Assembly (NCBI GenBank): GCA_030248215.1
Contig: JASANG010003342.1
Coordinates: 1 to 64,000 of the forward strand
Origin: Enoplolaimus lenunculus
Taxonomy: Eukaryota; Nematoda; Enoplea; Enoplida; Thoracostomopsidae
Direction of reading: 5' to 3'
Length of the DNA stretch: 64,000 bases
This document shows positions 36,425-46,595 of this stretch, piece by piece. Position 1 is the stretch's first letter. Every line of letters begins with the position of its first letter. The translations under genes and the position numbers were made by a program. The notes under the pieces were generated by a model. It was given only the letters and a program-made list of their open reading frames with translations, ran no database searches and was not told the origin of the DNA.

Positions 36425-36915
36425 CCAGTTGCTGACCATTTTTAGCGGCATTACAATACTGTGTAAGCTTAAGAGATTTAGACTAATTTTTGTTCAGACG
36501 TAAGCTTAGGTATATGCTCAGTGGCGAATCCAGGATCTCAAAATGGGGGGGCAAACTTCACAGGTAATAAACTTATTTTTGACACACACACAAACCACGA
36601 ACTATTGCCATAAAATTGACTTCCTTACGTTCGTTCAATTATTTAAAGGCTCGGATTCGGAAGCCAATTCAGTTGTGGAAAAGCAAAATCCAGTCAGCTT
36701 CAGCAATATCCGTTTCTGTTTTGAATGAGTTGGAACTGCCTGTTATTGTCGGAAAATGTTTTAGCATTAGCGGTAATGGATTTCAATTTATTTCGTAGAA
36801 CAGTAATTGACACTCTATATAATTTTTGTCGAGATGCTGTTGGGGGGTGGCCACGGCCGGGGTGCCCCCCATGGATCCGCCACTGTATATGCTTATATTA
36901 TAGTTACGGTCCTCA
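36425..36915 (+). mobile_element. TTAGGC-bearing MITE interrupted by a hAT-like MITE
   Basis: The left half (CGGCATTACAATACTGTGTAAG, GCTTAAG, GTAAGCTTAGG) stops at 36510. The right half (TATATTATAGTTACGG) resumes after 36893. The interruption is the element at 36519-36885 plus its duplicated 8-bp target, which dates the hAT-like insertion as later. Lies in intron 1 of ligand copy A. Confidence 0.6.
36519..36885 (+). mobile_element. hAT-like MITE CAGTGGCGGATCC with perfect 8-bp target duplication
   Basis: A 367-bp element beginning CAGTGGCGAATCCAGG and ending GGATCCGCCACTG. It is flanked by identical TATATGCT at 36511-36518 and 36886-36893. An 8-bp duplication and CAGTGGCG ends are hallmarks of hAT transposons. 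The related copy at 58403-58751 shares GGTAATAAACTTATTTTTGA, AACCACGAA.TATTGCCATAAA and the GC-rich right end. No transposase frame. Confidence 0.85.
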
Positions 36916-37256
36916 AATATTAATGGAAGATGAAAACAAGGAACAGGCATATATACAAAAAATTAATATATCGCTACTACGGGACCAAAGTTTCATTTTT
37001 GTGCTCAAATTTATTTAAATTTGAATCAGCCCAAGGGAATATGAAGGCAAATCACCTAAGCAAAAGGAACCAGGTTGGGTGTTCTGTACCTTCTATTGTT
37101 TTCAATTTAAACTCCGGGCCAGGCCAAGTTCAAAATGATGCTAATTTTGCAGTTCCTGCGCTAAAACCGAATGTAATTATCTGCTTTGTTACAGCTGTCG
37201 GTTTTGCTGTAAGACGGTAATTTTTAGAATACATTTTTATCATTTGTGTACTTTAG

Positions 37257-37433
37257 TGTCCATGTATTCAACGCGAAGGATCGACTGCATGTGTTGGATA
37301 CGATTTAAAATTTATGGCGTCAACACTCGAAGAAGCGACTCAGAATTTTAAACCACCCTCAGTTCTTCAATTATACGATTACCCGCTACCAACTGCCACA
37401 ACGACACCTTTTCCGTCAGTGGCTTCAACAGTT
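37257..37433 (+). CDS. PTTH/Trunk-like ligand, copy A, exon 2
   Basis: Acceptor TGTACTTTAG ends at 37256; phase 0 in and out; donor GTT|GTAAGA at 37434. It encodes CPCIQREGSTACVGYDLKFM, ASTLEEATQNFKPPSVLQ, then a Pro/Thr-rich spacer LYDYPLPTATTTPFPSVAST. The C-x-C and the third Cys are kept in copies B and C, so this N-terminal Cys motif is probably structural. I do not recognise it as a named domain. Confidence 0.85.
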
Positions 37434-37510
37434 GTAAGACATTAAATTATGAAACTGTATAACTACTAATGAAATAATTGACAATTAACAAAGCCAGTTC
37501 AATACCACTA

Positions 37511-37672
37511 TGGATAGCGCTATACTTTAATGACGGCTTCGTCCTTCACCCGTACAGCGCCGTCCGTCACCGTGCATCACAGTGCGGTGTCGTACGCGAA
37601 TTGCTCACGCACGATACCGTATATTGACAGACAAGGACGGACGGCACCGTACAATAAGCATTGCGCAACCCC
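37511..37672. mobile_element. CGTCCG-family MITE in ligand A intron 2
   Basis: Left ATGGATAGCGCTATACTTT and right ATAAGCATTGCGCAACC are imperfect inverted ends. The interior has GCGCCGTCCGTCACCG and the inverted GGACGGACGGCACCG. It lies about 80 bases downstream of the exon 2 donor. Confidence 0.55.
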
Positions 37673-38457
37673 AAAATTTTTAAAGTATTCGGCAAGAAAT
37701 TTGATTGTAAAAAGCCCTTCGCAAAATTGAATTAAAAAATTGAAAGTTCAAATTTGACGGCCAAAATACCCTATGGCAATCAAAAATGTTTAAAACTCGA
37801 CTTCATATATGGACAAGAAATACAAACAAAGATATAAGTAGCAAGACGATACCAATAATTAGGAAATGAGCCAATTAGAAAAATCAAAGATAGAAATGAA
37901 TTACTAATTTACTTCATTTCTAAATTTCTTAGCGTCAATCAAGGTTAAACACCACTAGGCAAAAGTGTGTTGTCTGTAAAAATATGTTAATGTAAATTTT
38001 ACTACAGCTCAAAAGAACGGTACTTTCACTACCGTGGTTTCAAATTATACCACAAATGCCGGCTTATGGAAATTTAATGATTGCAGTTTGGGCCCTCTTA
38101 ATAGTCGGCGAAATTTAGTTTGATATAAACTCAATTTATTAATTAAATTGTAAACAACAAGTGTAAGCTAAATACGACGGTTAGAATAATCGTATTTATG
38201 CTACATCTACCCATCGGCAACTTCCTCTCACTACTGTTAATTTCGTTGAGTGGGTTGTAACTCGGAGTTCATAGAATCAATCAGTCTGCACTAGAACTAT
38301 CACATCTTTGAGCTCTGAGTTGCACTCTGAGTTAAAGAATTCACCCAGAATCAGCTCAATTCACAGTGATTATAAATTTAACAGAAAGAGCGAATATAAA
38401 TGCAAATTAGTGCCAGTCCAAGTCTGTCCGATTCTGAATTTAACTTTTTATTTTTAG

Positions 38458-38744
38458 CATCCTCGACCGGAATGGTCCCAGTGGGTAGAATGGTTCGACT
38501 GTCGAGACAGTCAGCGGAGTCGCAAGAAAATTGAAACAGTTGCTGATGTCTTCGGTTGCAACGACATTGTTTGCAAGCAGTGCGCACGATATATACTCAA
38601 AAAGCTAAATCAGGACGCTGTTCATGGACGTGGCTTTAAGGTGATCAACAACGTTCATGCGTTATCAAACAACAATTTGAATGTGATACGAAGTGTCGAC
38701 AGGCGGCTCCAGAATGATGAAACGAACCAAAAAGCGTGTAGTTG
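38458..38744 (+). CDS. PTTH/Trunk-like ligand, copy A, exon 3 (Cys-rich pro-region)
   Basis: Acceptor TTATTTTTAG ends at 38457; donor TTG|GTAAGC at 38745 leaves phase 2. It encodes EWSQWVEWFDCRDSQRSRKK, then IETVADVFGCNDIVCKQCAR and YILKKLNQ, with Cys spaced C..C-x4-C-x2-C, then an Asn-rich stretch. Copy B has an exon of exactly the same length (287 nt). The domain is conserved between copies but is not one I recognise. A possible role as a folding pro-domain is inference. Confidence 0.85.
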
Positions 38745-39277
38745 GTAAGCAATTGCAGACATAATGATTAAATTTTCGACTAATGCGCAGTAACTAGCTC
38801 TAGTTGGCAATATCAAGAGCGGACGATGCCAAAATTCAATAAGAGCAGGCAACTGGGTATATTCTGTGTAGAAAAGAATGCACCCAGCGCACGTTGCGTT
38901 TTTTGTGTACTACTGTATTAATAGACGGTACGTTGCAGTAATTTTTCGAATTCTAGCATTAGTGGTGATAACTTCTTAAATTGAGGAAGTTCGGGCGAAA
39001 AATGCAACGTATGTTGGTACATTTTGTGTCATGGACTACGAGCTTCAAAAATTACAATGTTGTACCAATCGGCGAAAAAAGCTTGAGAAGCCCACGAAGT
39101 AGTACTTTAACAATGAATAACATATTTTAAATAGTTGCGAATTGCACTTATTCTTGGCTGCCACTAATTCTCATCATAATTGTTTTCGAGCATTCGAAAA
39201 TACAACTAAACAGCATATATTTCGAAGTGTTCTTGAGAGAATGTGAACCAAAGTTTAATAGGATTTTTAACTTATAG

Positions 39278-39324
39278 TTTCAACTTGAACTACGAATCCG
39301 ATACAAGCGCTCAAAATAAACCAG
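39278..39324 (+). CDS. PTTH/Trunk-like ligand, copy A, micro-exon 4
   Basis: A 47-nt exon between AACTTATAG and CCAG|GTAATA. It completes a Cys codon and reads FNLNYESDTSAQNKP, entering in phase 2 and leaving in phase 1. Copy B has a 47-nt equivalent (53564-53610) beginning FNLNYES, which is the main support for such a short exon. Confidence 0.8.
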
Positions 39325-39615
39325 GTAATAATAACTTGTTTGAAAAAGTTTAGTTTCATGATTTGCAATTAAGTTATTTTATGTTTAATTTAAAAATATA
39401 AACAATGTTTAGCACCGGTTACGCCAACCCTGGCGATCTTCAAGTGTTACAAGATCTTTGTTAAATATATCTGTAGAAGTAACCAGAAAACAATTTGAAG
39501 CAATAGATAAGAGTTTGGCAAACATTTTCGCACTCGAATGTGGGTGTTTCTATATTTTCTCAAACAGAATTTTCGAATTATAAAAAATGCGCTACACTAA
39601 AATTGATTATTTTAG

Positions 39616-39738
39616 ATGCGGTAATGGTTTCGGATACATTTCCTGAATTTCATTCACCTCAAACGAGCCGACAAAAACGCCTTGCGCCGCCTCAACCACC
39701 GTTTGTAGTTGAAGAATTAGATGAAATTTTAAATCAAT
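39616..39738 (+). CDS. PTTH/Trunk-like ligand, copy A, exon 5 (furin-type site)
   Basis: Acceptor GATTATTTTAG ends at 39615; donor CAAT|GTAAGT at 39739, phase 1 at both ends. It encodes DAVMVSDTFPEFHSPQTSRQ, KRLAPPQPP and FVVEELDEILNQ. RQKR fits the R-x-K/R-R site of furin-type convertases. Cleavage there would release a C-terminal peptide of about 134 residues containing the cystine-knot domain. Copy B keeps the site as RKKR. Confidence 0.85.
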
Positions 39739-40150
39739 GTAAGTTCAAAGTTACGGTATATACATCGTGTCTTTAACAGCTATTTGCCCAAATTAGCAAA
39801 TCAGCCATCTGTAACAAATATAACTTTCGAACGATCAGTTTTCCAACATTTCGTTCAAGTTACAGGATCATTTGAACAATTAATAGTTGAAGTGCCGCAT
39901 TGTTAAGTTTTAAACGAAATAATGGGTGCGTTAGGAGACAAAATAGTCAACATTCAGCAATATTAAACGTAATTTTGTCAAGATTTGTAACGTTGGGTGT
40001 TGAAGTCACGTGCAATAATAGACTGTGTTATATATATTCGCGAACTGAAGACAGTAGTATGAAATAAAAACACAACTATAACTCACAAGAAAACATATCA
40101 GCATAGAAACTAAGACCAGAACGAAAATATACCAGTCGTAGTGGGACTAC

Positions 40151-41440
40151 ATTTATTGAGCGAAGCTCGAACACACGTAAGCAATTAAGGTAATACGCAA
40201 ATTAGTTATTAGCTAACAATTCATTTATCGGTTTTGGAGTTTTGTAAGCAATTTCCTCAGATTCCTCGCACGCAAAAACCTTTCAGCCACCCTAATAATT
40301 ACTGTAATAATTCAAAAAGTACTAATTTTGTCTCGTCAATTAAGCAAACATGCAAATTATCTATTAGCTAACTATTCGATAATCGCCTTGAAAGGTTTGT
40401 AGACAATTTATTCAGATTCCTCGCACCCGAAAACCCTTTAGTGCTGAAATTATATTGCTTTTAAACTTAATAATTATTGAAATAATTTAAAAGTCCTAAT
40501 TTTGCCTGGTCAATTAAGCTAATATGCAAATTAGCTATTAGCTAACTATTCAATTATCGGTTTTGGAGATTTGTAAACAATTTATTCAAATTCCTCGCAC
40601 CTAAAAACCCTTTAGTGCTGAAATTATATTGCTTTTAACAATAATTATTGAAATAATTTAAAAAGTCCTAATTTTCTCTTGTCAATTAAGCTAATACGCA
40701 AATTAGCTATTAGCTAACTATTCAACTATCGGTTTTGGAGGTTTGTAAACATTTTATTCAGATTCCTCGCACCCAAAAACCTTCGGTAAACCCTAATAAT
40801 TATTGAAATAATTTAAAAAGTCCTAGTTTTGTCTTGTCAATTAAGCTAATATGCAAATTAGCTATTAGCTAACAATTCAATTATCGATTTTGGATAATTG
40901 TAAGCTATTTATTCAAATTCCTCGCACCAAAAACCCTTTAGTGCTGAAATCATATTGCTTTTAACCTTAATAAATAGTGAAATATTGTAAAAAGTCCTAA
41001 TTTAGGCTTATAAACTATGCTATTATGCAAATTATCTATTAGCTAACTGCTCAATTATCGGTTTTGGAGGTTTGTAAACAGTCTACGCAGATTCCTCGCA
41101 CCCAAAAACCCTTTAATGCTACAATTAGATTGCTTCTAACTGTAATAATTAGTGAAATATTGTGGAAAGTCCTAATTTAGGCTTAATTAATTATGCAAAT
41201 TAGTCTGTAGCTAATAAACGGCTTCAAATTTTAAAACCCCAATGCGAGGTTAACACCCCAGGATAATTGGCTTTGAAACAAAAATTTTTTTTATCAAAAT
41301 CGGTTCAGCCGTTCTTGAGATTCTTTTCGGACGGACAGACGGACGGACGGACATCCACCTTTTGACCCCCAAGTACAAAACATAAAACGCTTCGCGAAAC
41401 TCCGAGCTTCGCTCGGAGTTTCGCTTCGCTCAATGAAATT
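40151..41440. mobile_element. TIR-bounded element built of a 165-bp satellite
   Basis: The ends ATTGAGCGAAGC (from 40155) and GCTTCGCTCAAT (to 41434) are inverted repeats. Between them lie about 6.5 monomers of roughly 165 bp (GCAAATTAG landmarks at about 40198, 40356, 40525, 40690, 40853, 41027, 41189). Each has TTAGCTATTAGCTAAC, AATTATCGGTTTTGGAG and CAGATTCCTCGCACCC. The right flank has ATCGGTTCAGCCGTTCTTGA, repeated GACGGACG, and a GAGCTTCGCTCG hairpin. No open frame. It looks like a non-autonomous transposon that carries or has grown a satellite array. It lies in intron 5 of ligand copy A. Confidence 0.75.
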
Positions 41441-41940
41441 AAATAGCATTAATGGAATAAAAGCGTTGGTATTTTCCTCCGCCGAATGCAGTACTTGACA
41501 CCAGGGCCCAAAATCTCAGATGTGTATAGCACTTTATCACCAGTTAGTGATAGGTTTTTAAACTCATCAGTTATTGCAGTTGCGAATCTCGAATTTTGCG
41601 CCAAACGTACGTTATTATTCAAATCTCAAAAATCTGATTAGTTTTGAAACTCACTGTTCTGTGATTCGAAAGTTGCAAGACATCACCAATTGGTGTTCGA
41701 CGCTATTATACATTTGAGAGTAGCACAGCGTAAAGTTCACCGGACCTGTAGATGACTGAGATTGGTTACACGCAGTCGATAATACTGGTGTGAAATTGAA
41801 TTAATCATTTCAGTGTCAGCTTTAACAGTTAGACGCGAAAGTCCATCGAGGTATAGTGATGAAGACCTCCTGCGTCACATGTAAATTCTGGATTGAACTA
41901 TGAGTATATTTTGACCAAACGAATATTAAATTTGTTGCAG

Positions 41941-42123
41941 TTGTACAACGATTTCGATTCAACTGTCGTCGAAAAGGATCAATAATCGACAGGAAATCAG
42001 ATATGGTGGGATTGTGTTCGAGCTGTTGGGAATACGGCGTGTTGCCTGATAATTACTATCCTCAGTACATCAACATGCAAACGTGCGACTACAAAACAGG
42101 CGACGATAAGACCTGCTTGTCAC
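41941..42123 (+). CDS. PTTH/Trunk-like ligand, copy A, exon 6 (cystine knot, first half)
   Basis: Acceptor ATTTGTTGCAG ends at 41940; donor C|GTGAGT at 42124, phase 1 at both ends. It encodes VQRFRFNCRRKG, then LCSSCWEYGVLPDNYYPQYI and NMQTCDYKTGDDKTCLS. The C-x-x-C, P-x-Y-I-x(4)-C and following TC correspond to the CTC, PRFIETRNC and TC of silkworm PTTH as I recall it, and to the WPRY-x(4)-C of Noggin. The basic RRKG upstream could be a second processing site. About 95% identical at the DNA level to copy B by eye. Confidence 0.85.
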
Positions 42124-42404
42124 GTGAGTTGCTTTAGTTAGGTTTTGGTTTTGTTTTTAATTTGAAGCCACTTTTTGCGTTCCACCCAACGATGTAAAAT
42201 TCAATGATTGAAATGGTGCCACAAATTTCGCTCAGTTTGCAAGACTTGTACCGGATCGACTAGTGACTTGAGTCGATTAATCAGGAAAGCACAAAAACAT
42301 GGATTAGGATGTATTGGACATCGTGCTTCGCTTTGTATTAATTAGTTCCATGTATATACTCGAACCGGATAGAATCAGTTCGAATTCCAACACGTACAGG
42401 CCAG

Positions 42405-42560
42405 TAGCTAGCTCAGCTTGGTAGTCGGCTAAATTTTATTCACGAGGGGTGCACAAAAATTTTCTATGACTTACAAGCAATGTTGAAAATTTTCTAGGGG
42501 GGCCAAAATATTTCCAGGGCTCGGACTCAATTCTTCTGGCCCGCATCTAACTACGGGCTC
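42405..42560 (+). mobile_element. CCGTAGCC hAT-like MITE in ligand A intron 6
   Basis: CAGGCCAGTAGCTAGCTCAG at the left, then AAAATTTTCTA, GACTTACAAGCAATG and TTTTCTAGGGGGGCC match other copies at 14895 and 59390. Confidence 0.45.
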
Positions 42561-42599
42561 AATCACACAATGTGAAATTTGAACTGTTTGTGTTCAGAA

Positions 42600-42825
42600 T
42601 CACTAGAGGATCCAAAGGAGTGCGGGGGGAGATGTTCGCCTCGCAATTAAAGGTTTTTTGTGTTGAAATGGTAACGTCCCTACCTTACAATGTTTTACAA
42701 TTTTTCCCGCAGAATGTTTTGTGATAAAATGATAAGGTACCCCATGCCTTACATTTTTGCGTTATATAGCATTTGCCAGCCCACCCCCCGTCAGGATTTT
42801 TTGGATTCGCCTCTGTTCAGAATAC
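42600..42825 (-). mobile_element. GGCGGGCTGGCAAATG MITE, reversed copy
   Basis: CGTCCCTACCTTACAATG, TTGTGATAAAATGATAAGG, TATAGCATTTGCCAGCCC and CCCCGTCAGGATTTTTTGG are the complements of the family blocks at 7471 and 29722. Located in intron 6 of ligand copy A. Confidence 0.5.
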
Positions 42826-43332
42826 ATTACGCTTGGCAACAGTGTTACTACGTATGTGGAACATACCCAGACACGTGTCTTTGAAAAATTCAAACGAAAA
42901 ATATGGCTTATAAACAAGAAAATGAGTTTATGTAAAACTTAAAAATGGCTGGATAAACTAACTCAACTTGAATTATAAGTTTAGGTTAAGCTTACACTTT
43001 TTTAAGTTGAGGGGAAGCTTAAGATAAACTTAATTTAAGATACAAGTGCTGCTCAAGAACTGTGTCGTTTTAGAATTATTATATTTAGATTAAGTTAAAA
43101 ATATATCAATTTTTAAAGATTAGCATAAACATAAATCAGTGAGTTTAAACTTTTAGAGAGTACATGTAAAGAAACTTTATATTTATATGAAAAGTTTTTA
43201 CTCCGACCCGCCCTTGTAACAGCGTCCATTCTTTGAACATTTTTAAAAGGTCCAACAATTTCGTCTGTTCCTAAACATTTTAAGTAATGACGATAGTGAA
43301 TATTGCAAATTAATGTTTTTAATTTTTGTCAG

Positions 43333-43496
43333 GTTACGCTGAATGCCGACAACACGTCCGTAAAGTTGAAATTCTTAAAAATATATCAAACAATCCAAAC
43401 AGTCCACGATACGTTCCAACTGTGATCACAATTCCACTGTACTGCGACTGCCAAGTACGCGCAGGGTCGGCATTAATGGATTTAGTGAAAGGTTAA
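43333..43496 (+). CDS. PTTH/Trunk-like ligand, copy A, exon 7 (cystine knot, second half)
   Basis: Acceptor AATTTTTGTCAG ends at 43332. The split codon gives Arg, then YAECRQHVRKVEILKNISNN, PNSPRYVPTVITIPLYCDCQ and VRAGSALMDLVKG, stop TAA at 43494-43496. The closing C-x-C matches the ACLC end of PTTH and the CKC of Noggin. NIS is the one N-glycosylation sequon in this part. The mature domain has eight Cys. The 53 residues are identical in copy B. Family-level assignment is fairly secure, but the choice between PTTH, Trunk and a wider Noggin-like group is not. Confidence 0.85.
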
Positions 43497-44029
43497 ATAG
43501 CAAAGTCGAAAGCGGCTTTCTTTAACACAACCAACGACAAACATTGCCGCATTATTTCAATATTTTCTGCACGCTCGTCTCCCACTAAATTTGCCAGCAT
43601 CGAACTACAGAACATTTGGTTTGTATATCGAATAGAGTATAAAATATGGCTTTACACAAATACGTCAGAACTTCAGTATATGCTTGGACATACGTATGCT
43701 ATTGAAAATAATGCTTTAATGGTATAGAAAGTTTGAGTTGAGAAAAATTGTATCAAAATAAACTTGAGTTCTGTGTCTTTTCTAAATCGAATTTCGTCAT
43801 TACGAGAGCCAGTTGGCAAATTGAAAACAATGTAAAAGCGTCTATTATATTTCCTATATCTCAAGTATAAGCTATTGCCTACACGTCCGGGTTCAGTTGC
43901 ATATGCTTGATTTTCTTGTATGCATCTTCTTTGTTTCTCGGTGGAAATATCTCAGTTCAAAATGGTTAACGGATGATTTTTAACTGAAAAAGTTGTTTGC
44001 CAACTTATTTCAAAAAGAGCTTTAGAACA

Positions 44030-44212
44030 ATTAAGATTTACGGACGTGCCTACTTTAACGGCCGTCTTGCTTTCTGGTGGCACTGCAAAAAACTTGGTTT
44101 TGATTTTAGACCATATTTTTCGTTATGCTTAGGTTTACACATATTTCAGCGAATAGGCTTTAGATTATGTTTAGGAATATACTTTATCTACAAGTACGGC
44201 CCTAAAAATTAT
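44030..44212 (+). mobile_element. TTAGGC-family MITE, diverged copy
   Basis: GATTTACGGACGTGCC and AACGGCCGTC at the left, TTATGCTTAGGTTTACAC and GGCTTTAGATTATG in the centre, and AGGAATATACTTTATC plus TACGGCCC at the right. The TTAGGC hexamers are largely eroded. Confidence 0.4.
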
Positions 44213-45197
44213 TGGCGGAATTAACTGTACGGTAGGCCTTGTGCAAGGAGTGACAAAGGAATTACTGGTTTTTGAGCTTTTAGGCAGGATTTCAGCAAAT
44301 CAATCCCATGCGGACAAGCATATAGTTGTTTCGAATATACGCATGTCATACCTATCTCCAAATATCGCAAAGGTTGCTTAAGTATAGGCATCTTATATAG
44401 GCTTTATAATCACGACATTAATTGACCTTGGGCTTTTAAATTAATCAGTTTTTACTTCGAAATTTAACGTGAATTTAAAAGCGAACTACGGTCTGACCTC
44501 GCACTGAACTTTATTTGGTCTGGAATTTAAGTTTGATAAACTTTATTCGATACCACACGAACACCTAAATTTAGATATTATCTTTCAAAAAAGTTTTTCC
44601 TCAGCTCAGAATAGAGCAGACGGTGATGTTTTTTGCAGGATACAACTGGAGGTTCGTCTCTGGTGTCGGCACAACGTAGCCTTCGGCTCCGACATAAAAT
44701 CGACTAACGGTTCCGACTCCAACTTGGATCGATTATTTCTTGGAACTTCGGCAGTTACAGTAGTCAAACTTTGGCTTCCTTCACCTAGTTAAAGCTTTTA
44801 GTTGTTAGCGTACTCCATTATTTAACAGCTGCTCTGGAATTTTCCGCCAATCATTTGCATTTTCAAGCAGCTTTGGACGAGTTCAATTAACCAATCAATC
44901 AGCTGAAAAAACTGCGGTGATCAGCTCAACCGTCCACTTCCACACCACATTTGGTTGCTGATTGGCCATCGCTTTTCTTTTGAGATATCGTAATTTTATA
45001 CAATGTCTTACTTATCTAATCAAAATTTTATTCCATATGAAGCCACTTAGCAGTCAGCTAATTTTGAAAAGAATTAAAGATTGCAAAAACGCATATATTC
45101 AGCCTGCTTTACGGAAGTTTGAGAATTATACTCCATTATTCTCCTTGCGTTCGTTCCTGTCGGCTGAATATAACACCAATGCTGTTTACAAATTACG

Positions 45198-45392
45198 GCT
45201 CATCTGAAAGATCAGGGGCGGAACGTTTCCCTGCGATACTGCAATAGAGAAACCTTAGGCTTTCGACTACATTTTTTGCTTAGGCTTTACGCATATGTTT
45301 AGGCTTAGGTATAAGCTTATTCTATTACGCATAGACTTTGGCTTAGAAATATGCTTATACTACTGTTTTATTCTATATATTTGCCCAAATTA
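45198..45392 (+). mobile_element. TTAGGC-bearing MITE, well preserved
   Basis: GGCTCATCTGAAAGATCAGG and GGCGGAACGTTTCCCTGCG at the left, TTTGCTTAGGC and GTTTAGGCTTAGG inside, AAATATGCTTATACTACTG near the right end and a degraded TTGCCC terminus. Confidence 0.6.
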
Positions 45393-46326
45393 CTATGCGG
45401 CATCATGCGACAATTGACGCGCGTCTAATGTCAAAGCGTCACCCTAAGAAGAGTATCTTTTTTTATTCCAGCAAAACTATCACAGTGCAAGTTTAATATT
45501 TAAATATAAGAGAGAATTTTTTAACTTAAAAAATTTGTTTTACAGCTTATTTCAAAAAAGTCTTAATTATATTACGCTGCACGTATCGTCAGACACTGCC
45601 TGGCAACTTTGCGTTGGCGGCGAATGGCAAAGTAATAGTTTGAGCTTATATTGTTCTTTATGCAAAAGTTCGGTTACAGGGGTGTGTACAAATTTAATAC
45701 AATATATATCACAAACTAATACAAATATTAGAATTACCTAAATACTGCTCCTACAAATAGGGAGAAGGCTCATTAAATACATTTATCCGTTGTGTACGTT
45801 TGCGAAAGCTTTTGGTTCCATGGTACAGGTATCACCATACAGGTTGCATTTGAAATGACCAAAATGATGGTTAATATTTTTACAAAGTTGTTTTCAATGG
45901 CGCAGATATTTTTTGAACGCGTCGCGGTTCTCTAAATTTAAAATCAGTGGAAAAATCTAAAAACCCACGTGACATAATTTAGAGCTCATTTAGGTATGAC
46001 AGTGTAAGAGTGCAATAACGATGGTCAAACAACCTATTTAACGTTTGTTTTTCAAAGATTGACCTGCTAACTTTGGTAAAGAAAATTATTTTGTGTGGCA
46101 AAGTGTCAATCTTTAATTTGTAAGGGACTTCTGCACGATGAAGTACTGACGTTTATGCTGCACCCGCCGATTATCTAAGCAACATTTTGCGTGATACTTA
46201 TGTTTTCACTGTTACGCGTCAACCGTATACGTTTTAGGAGCCCATCAATTGTACCATAAAAAGTTAGTGTTCAAAGAATTTAAATATTTTAAGCTCGTTA
46301 AAAAACAGATTTATATTTTAACTGCA

Positions 46327-46341
46327 ATATAAACAAAACTG
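46327..46341 (+). promoter_or_regulatory. Conserved leader block ATATAAACAAAACTG, copy B
   Basis: Matches 36061-36077 in front of copy A at nearly the same distance from the ATG. Copy C lacks a clear equivalent (only TTAAACAGTAG at about 62850). Confidence 0.35.
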
Positions 46342-46352
46342 TGCCCAATAAC

Positions 46353-46595
46353 ATGACAACAATCTTAATTTATTCCATTATTATTATTATTACTGAAGCA
46401 ATCATCGGCTTGGCTTCAGCGGCTGAATTCGCTTCATTTCAACCGAGAGGCGCCGCCCCACATGTGAGCTCTTTTGCGGCGAAAGGCGATGCCGGCCAGT
46501 TATCACAATCATTCGGTTTCGGTAGAAGTTCCATCAAACCAACTTTGTTTGTCGAAGCGCAGCCGTGGTCAAATGCTCAGCACAAAATTGGACAG
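46353..46595 (+). CDS. PTTH/Trunk-like ligand, copy B, exon 1 (signal peptide)
   Basis: First of seven exons of copy B (46353-46595, 47761-47958, 48903-49189, 53564-53610, 54681-54803, 55667-55849, 57872-58035), together 1,245 nt or 414 residues, exactly the total of copy A although exons 1 and 2 differ in length. The ATG at 46353 matches the copy A start; an in-frame GTG upstream is ignored. Signal peptide MTTILIYSIIIIITEAIIGL, then FASFQPRGAAPHVSSFAAKG, a shortened linker, and QPWSNAQHKIGQ. Donor CAG|GTGTAT, phase 0. Confidence 0.8.

Larger units (their letters stand above)
43497..46352. other. Spacer between ligand copies A and B
   Basis: Holds the 3' UTR of copy A (a possible AATAAA lies at about 43757), two TTAGGC-type elements, an isolated piece of the CGTCCG family at about 45395-45450, and otherwise AT-rich unassigned sequence. 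No additional ligand exon was found. Confidence 0.5.

Noticed and set aside
36930-37220. Open frames between exons 1 and 2 of ligand copy A
   Set aside because: No counterpart in copies B or C and no suitable splice borders.
38378-38852. Minus-strand open frames opposite ligand exon 3
   Set aside because: They are shadows of exon 3, which has splice borders and a conserved paralogue on the plus strand.
40151-41440. Regular direct repeats at 40.2-41.4 kb considered as a CRISPR array
   Set aside because: The whole 165-bp period is conserved, with no unique spacers, and the genome is eukaryotic. It is a satellite.
45535-45741. Open frame of 68 codons in the A-B spacer
   Set aside because: Contains several Cys and looks mildly protein-like, but it has no homologue in the window, no recognised domain and no convincing splice signals.
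46341-46352. Upstream in-frame GTG as the start of ligand copy B
   Set aside because: The ATG at 46353 matches the copy A start and gives the same signal peptide.
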